Assembly (NCBI GenBank): GCA_002751075.1
Contig: NAOQ01000561.1
Span: 13,976 to 25,803 of the forward strand
Reading direction: 5' to 3'
Source: Ichthyophonus hoferi
Taxonomy: Eukaryota > Opisthokonta > Ichthyosporea > Ichthyophonida > Ichthyophonidae
DNA: 11,828 bases
A model generated the notes under the pieces. The model saw only the letters and a program-made list of their open reading frames with translations, ran no database searches and had not been told where the DNA came from. Positions 8,688-11,828 of the stretch are shown piece by piece; positions within the stretch are counted from its first letter, which is position 1, and every line of letters begins with the position of its first letter. A program made the translations under genes and the position numbers.

Positions 8688-9648
8688 AAATGAAATATTT
8701 TGAAGCTATACTATTATGAGGAGAGGAAGAAATGATTGGTCAACTAGAATATTGCTAAATGAATACATAATGTGGATATGCTCTCAAAAATATATTTAAT
8801 AAATGCACATGGACAAGAGAACTCTGGCAGGTTTAAAGATAGCTTTGAATGGGCCTGTCCCTCATGATCTATGGATAAAAAGGTATTTTTCAAAGGTTCT
8901 TGTCTAAAGGGTAATGCAAAAGGCTATCTAAGCTGAAAGCCTGAGCATTGGCAATGCTTTTAGAGAATAAATACAATATTGAATATTGCCAGCAATCTCA
9001 AGAGTAAAACATTCATACATTATAAAACAAGAAAAAATGCACTGGCCTAGGCCCTTTAACAGCAAACTTGGAATAGAGTTTTGGGAAAACAACTTGGCCA
9101 AACAATGGAAACTTACAGATAGTACAACTACAATAATATTTCATTTCCTCCGTTTTAACCCAACAGGACCTAATACTCCCATAAGCAAATAACAGGCTCT
9201 TCCTTGATGTGTAAAACAAAATAATGGCTAAATATATAACGTCAAATAGCCACTGGGAGGACTCATATTTCAAAAACAACAAACTTAAACCAAGTGTTGG
9301 GCTGAGTAAATAACCCGGGTAGAAAAACATAGAGATGATTTCAAAAAACTAAAGCCTACACATTTTGTAATACTAACTATAACACACCACAGTATTTGAT
9401 GCTTGACCTAAATAAAATGACTTAAATATGCATCTTTGGTAAATTTTATTTGTATGTGGCATCATCAGCCAACAAGCACCCGGCCTTTTCTAATTTTATA
9501 TACTTATTTTATAAAGAAATTTTTAAAACGTGCTTGAAACTCAATAATATGTTCATAATCCTAAAGGCAAGAGTATATATGATTATTGTATCTGAAACTA
9601 TAACAATGTAAGTTCTTATTACCCATATACTTCACGCGCGGCTACATT
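8688..9648. other. AT-rich intergenic stretch with one possible transposase scrap
   Basis: No convincing gene is present. Frames of 60-105 codons on both strands near 8986-9330 overlap each other and show no family motifs. A 34-codon plus-strand frame at 8803-8907 (MHMDKRTLAGLKIALNGPVPHDL...) faintly recalls the L..LM.I.LNGP...DF segment of the hAT transposase dimerisation region. A 7-bp perfect inverted repeat (agcattg-g-caatgct) lies at 8944-8958. CpG is absent until about 9150 and sparse after that. Confidence 0.45.
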
Positions 9649-9998
9649 ACCTTCGAATGCAACCTTGCTCTTGCACACTATATAGACCCCAACCCACATA
9701 AACCCACATAGATAGAATAAAAAATAATAAAATATGCATTCAAAAACAAAATATTTTTTTAGAGATAACACTCGCTTAATAAAAGAGAAAAGGGTAAGCT
9801 TTTCATAACTTATGTTCCATGGTACAACGACAAAAAAAAAAATTTAAAAAAATTAAAAAATTAAAATTAAAATTAAAACATTCGCCATAGTGCAGAAAAG
9901 TAAAACAGAAATATCTTACAAGATACATTAAAAAACCTACAGCCACAAACAAGTAAAAACAAAGCAAAAACTAATAAAGACAGCATCCTAAGCACAGT
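9649..9998 (+). repeat. Diverged tandem duplication, copy A
   Basis: This copy aligns with 9999-10305 along its length. Shared anchors are ACCTT(t/c)G..TGCAAC.T.GCTCTTG at the start, AATATGC(a/g)TTCA, TTAGAGATAACACT..CGCTTAA in the middle, TCG(c/g)CATAGT(g/c)CAGAAA, and CTAA(t/c)AAAGA.AG at the end. The offset falls from 350 to about 304 bases along the copy because of indels. Copy A carries an extra A/T-rich insert near 9836-9875. I see no coding frame, tRNA-like head or known element; it could be a tandemly duplicated unclassified repeat. Confidence 0.8.
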
Positions 9999-10305
9999 AC
10001 CTTTGGCTGCAACTTGGCTCTTGTATACTCTCTGGTCTTAACTCGCACAGAAAGCGGAAGAATTCAAATATGCGTTCAGAGACAAAGCAAGGCTTTAGAG
10101 ATAACACTTTCGCTTAACAACAAAAAGGGGTGCTATACAACAACGCCTCACAGAACAAAGACAAAAAATGCCATTGAAGGTACACAATCGGCATAGTCCA
10201 GAAATATAAAATAGAAGTAGATTGCAGTGCATACTATGAAAAACCCACACAGCCAGAAACGGAAAAAAAAAAAACTAACAAAGAAAGATAGCAACTTGCC
10301 ACACC
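9999..10305 (+). repeat. Diverged tandem duplication, copy B
   Basis: This is the second copy of the unit described at 9649-9998, joined to it head to tail with no spacer. It is somewhat richer in G+C and keeps more CpG sites than copy A, so copy A may be the more decayed one. Short reading frames on either strand here (about 60 codons) are not conserved with copy A and are rejected as genes. Confidence 0.8.
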
Positions 10306-11440
10306 AACACTTATAAGGGTATATATAATTCAACACAGTTAAACTGGCATATGTTTTGTATTAGTACAATATACAATGTATAACCAAGTTAAGATCTGTA
10401 ATGTAATCTACTTATTGGTGGATATATATATATGGCAGGCGTTACACTTCACATTAGAAATAGGTAAACAGTTTTTACCGCATTTATGCAGCCAATGCCA
10501 ATGCCATATTATATATTTATCCATTTTACATTAAATTTTGTGTTATTAATAGTAGGTTTTTTTTTCATGAATGCAACTAAGAACCATATAAGACAAATAT
10601 CGTTGGCTGTATTTTAACTTCAATGTTTGGTTTGACTATGAGGGTATATTAATGGGTTAATCGCTTTAATGGTGAGGATAAAAGCACCTCACACCCTTTG
10701 GTGAGACTTAATTCTTTGTTTTTTATGGTGACCCTTGAGGATTAAATAAATGAACAAGAAAACTAAATAATGAAAATTATCCAACATTTAAGTCTTTAAT
10801 AATGTCTGTAAATTCAAATATCAAAATGTGAATAAATCTGATCACGTGCTTTAGTGTGTGAGAAGTAGAATGAAATAAGTGGGTCGGTATTTTTACAATT
10901 TTCTATTGGCTAATTGTAGAGAAATAATGTCTATTGGCTAACAACTATAAATGACTATTTTTAATGGAAAATTTTAATTATGTCATCTGGTTGGACATTC
11001 AAACAACCTATCGTGTTTTTTTAGCTAAATTCTGTTATATTATCGACGGTAACTCCAAGCCACACAACCGGATGACATGTGCGCTTTTGTATATCAATGT
11101 GCAATGATAATTAATAATTAGGAATTTTTGAACCAGATAAGAGATGCATTAAAAAAAAATTCTATAGATTAAACCTTATGATAACTCATTGAAATGAATG
11201 TCCTGAATGTGTTGCATTTAGCCTTACAGCATAATATTAACTCTCATGCTCAACTTAACTAAGCCATCTAATGATAAGGCAATAAATAGTATTTAATTGC
11301 ATAATTATTCGCTAATAACAATGGTTACTAACTATCTCAAGATTCCTCACTTGTTTATGGATATATTTTATTTGTCCAATAAGGCGATGTAAAATCATCT
11401 AAACCGTTGTCTTACTTTCCGGACATACTTGTTTTATTAT
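10306..11440. other. Intergenic stretch, no gene seen
   Basis: This is AT-rich but with CpG at a much more normal level than the left part of the window. It holds the paired ATTGG boxes listed separately, an (AT) run near 10422-10432, and two alternative small hairpins at 10671-10705. No reading frame longer than about 60 codons with recognisable content was found on either strand. Confidence 0.6.
10902..10941 (+). promoter_or_regulatory. Duplicated inverted CCAAT boxes (tctattggctaa x2) beside a TATAAAT
   Basis: The 12-mer tctattggctaa occurs exactly at 10902-10913 and again at 10930-10941. Each contains ATTGG, the reverse of the CCAAT box bound by NF-Y. A TATAAAT follows at 10946-10952. 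ATTGGC is the preferred NF-Y core, so a regulatory role is plausible, but no transcript start is known here. Confidence 0.4.
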
Positions 11441-11448
11441 TGGCCAAT
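11376..11448. promoter_or_regulatory. CCAAT cluster with palindromic ATTGGCCAAT
   Basis: TCCAATAAG lies at 11375-11383 and the perfect 10-bp palindrome ATTGGCCAAT at 11439-11448, which offers a CCAAT box on each strand. They lie about 310-390 bases upstream of the ATG at 11762, in sequence with local CpG (ccgg and cgcggg nearby). These features fit an upstream promoter region, possibly bidirectional. The call is inferred from motifs only. Confidence 0.45.
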
Positions 11449-11696
11449 GACAAAGTTCTTCTTCGCGGGTTTGTTTACTATTTTTTCCGGTGTATATTGC
11501 TCTTTTATTGCACATCTTTTAACGTTACATCAAGAAAGTGAGGCGCAAGAAAAGACTGAAATTGTATATCTGAACATAAAAAAGTATATATAATCTCTGA
11601 TTCCATTCATTTATTTTATGTTACTAGCTATTAAATAATATTGTACAGAATAATTTCAATCGTGTGTTCTTACACCAGTACCACGACCCGTCCTCG

Positions 11697-11717
11697 TATA
11701 AGTTTTTATATATATTA
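11697..11717 (+). promoter_or_regulatory. Candidate TATA region upstream of the last ATG
   Basis: TATAAG at 11697 and TTATATATATTA at 11706-11717 lie 45-65 bases before the ATG at 11762. If used, transcription would start around 11725-11740 with a very short 5' leader. The neighbouring attacctttcag (11714-11725) could instead be the 3' end of an intron in the 5' leader. The two readings cannot be separated here. Confidence 0.3.
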
Positions 11718-11761
11718 CCTTTCAGTGACTTTTTGCCCCTCATTGCTGTTTCATTTCCACC

Positions 11762-11828
11762 ATGGATGCCCCTCAAACTACTGTAGATACAGAAACATGC
11801 ATTCGGCTGCCTCATTGTGGCATGCTGA
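11762..11828 (+). CDS. Possible start of a host protein-coding gene (cut by window end)
   Basis: An ATG in strong context (CCACCATGG) opens a frame that stays open for 22 codons to the window end. It encodes M-D-A-P-Q-T-T-V-D-T-E-T-C-I-R-L-P-H-C-G and continues with M-L. Local G+C rises here relative to the rest of the window, the leader is pyrimidine-rich, and CCAAT boxes and a TATA-like run lie upstream. All of this fits the 5' end of a gene. I recognise no family in so short a piece, and no signal peptide is apparent. An opposite-strand frame at 11624-11815 overlaps it and looks less gene-like. The frame could also be chance, since 22 open codons are not significant alone. Confidence 0.35.
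   Translation, partial: MDAPQTTVDTETCIRLPHCGML

Noticed and set aside
8986-9330. Overlapping opposite frames (68 and 105 codons) as genes
   Set aside because: Neither has a recognisable motif or promoter context, and AT-rich composition with skewed stop usage can explain both.
9649-9665. TTCGAATGC in copy A as a Pol III B box marking a tRNA-derived SINE
   Set aside because: The match to the B-box consensus is partial, copy B lacks it, and no A box lies at the right distance.
10014-10336. Short frames within duplication copy B
   Set aside because: The reading frames are not kept in copy A, so there is no sign of coding selection.
11624-11815. Minus-strand 63-codon frame at the right edge
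   Set aside because: No motif, and it runs opposite the better-supported ATG with Kozak context; kept only as an alternative.
1-11828. tRNA, rRNA or other structured RNA genes
   Set aside because: No cloverleaf, rRNA core or snRNA signature was found on either strand; the tRNA-iMet match at 5829-5844 is the retroelement primer site only.

Overview
The window is eukaryotic and mostly non-genic. It is AT-rich (about two thirds A+T outside the retroelement). It carries a Ty1/copia-type LTR retrotransposon, a decayed minisatellite, a diverged tandem duplication and, at the right edge, what may be the first codons of a host gene. The host cannot be named from sequence alone. CpG is almost absent from the first 9.6 kb, while CAG/CTG sites remain common. 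That points to a genome that methylates CpG, such as a sponge-like or vertebrate-like animal or a basidiomycete-type fungus, and away from a flowering plant. A weak match to a RhoGEF-type PH domain would favour an animal or fungus.

Layout. (1) 1-6365, minus strand: a fossil Ty1/copia element in the order LTR-gag-protease-integrase-RT-RNase H-LTR. The right-hand (5') LTR is complete at 521 bp. The left-hand (3') LTR is cut by the window edge. The primer binding site matches the anticodon arm of initiator tRNA-Met, as in Drosophila copia and yeast Ty5, not the tRNA 3' end. The shared parts of the two LTRs differ at about 7% of positions by hand count, and the coding body is broken in many places. 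(2) 6366-7690: a very AT-rich decayed tandem array with a poly-A/(AAT)10 stretch and, at 7140-7480, eleven 31-bp units in perfect register. (3) 7691-9648: AT-rich sequence without a confident gene; 8261-8687 may be a relic of a PH domain and 8803-8907 a scrap of a hAT transposase. (4) 9649-10305: two diverged tandem copies of a 300-350 bp unit of unknown nature. (5) 10306-11761: intergenic sequence in which CpG is much more frequent. It contains several CCAAT/ATTGG boxes, including a palindromic ATTGGCCAAT, leading to (6) an ATG in good Kozak context at 11762, whose frame stays open to the window end.

No operon, RNA gene, CRISPR array or multi-gene system is visible. The most informative signals are the half-tRNA primer site, the abrupt change in CpG content near 9.6 kb, the unusual glutamine-rich coiled-coil Gag, and the homogenised core inside an older decayed minisatellite.
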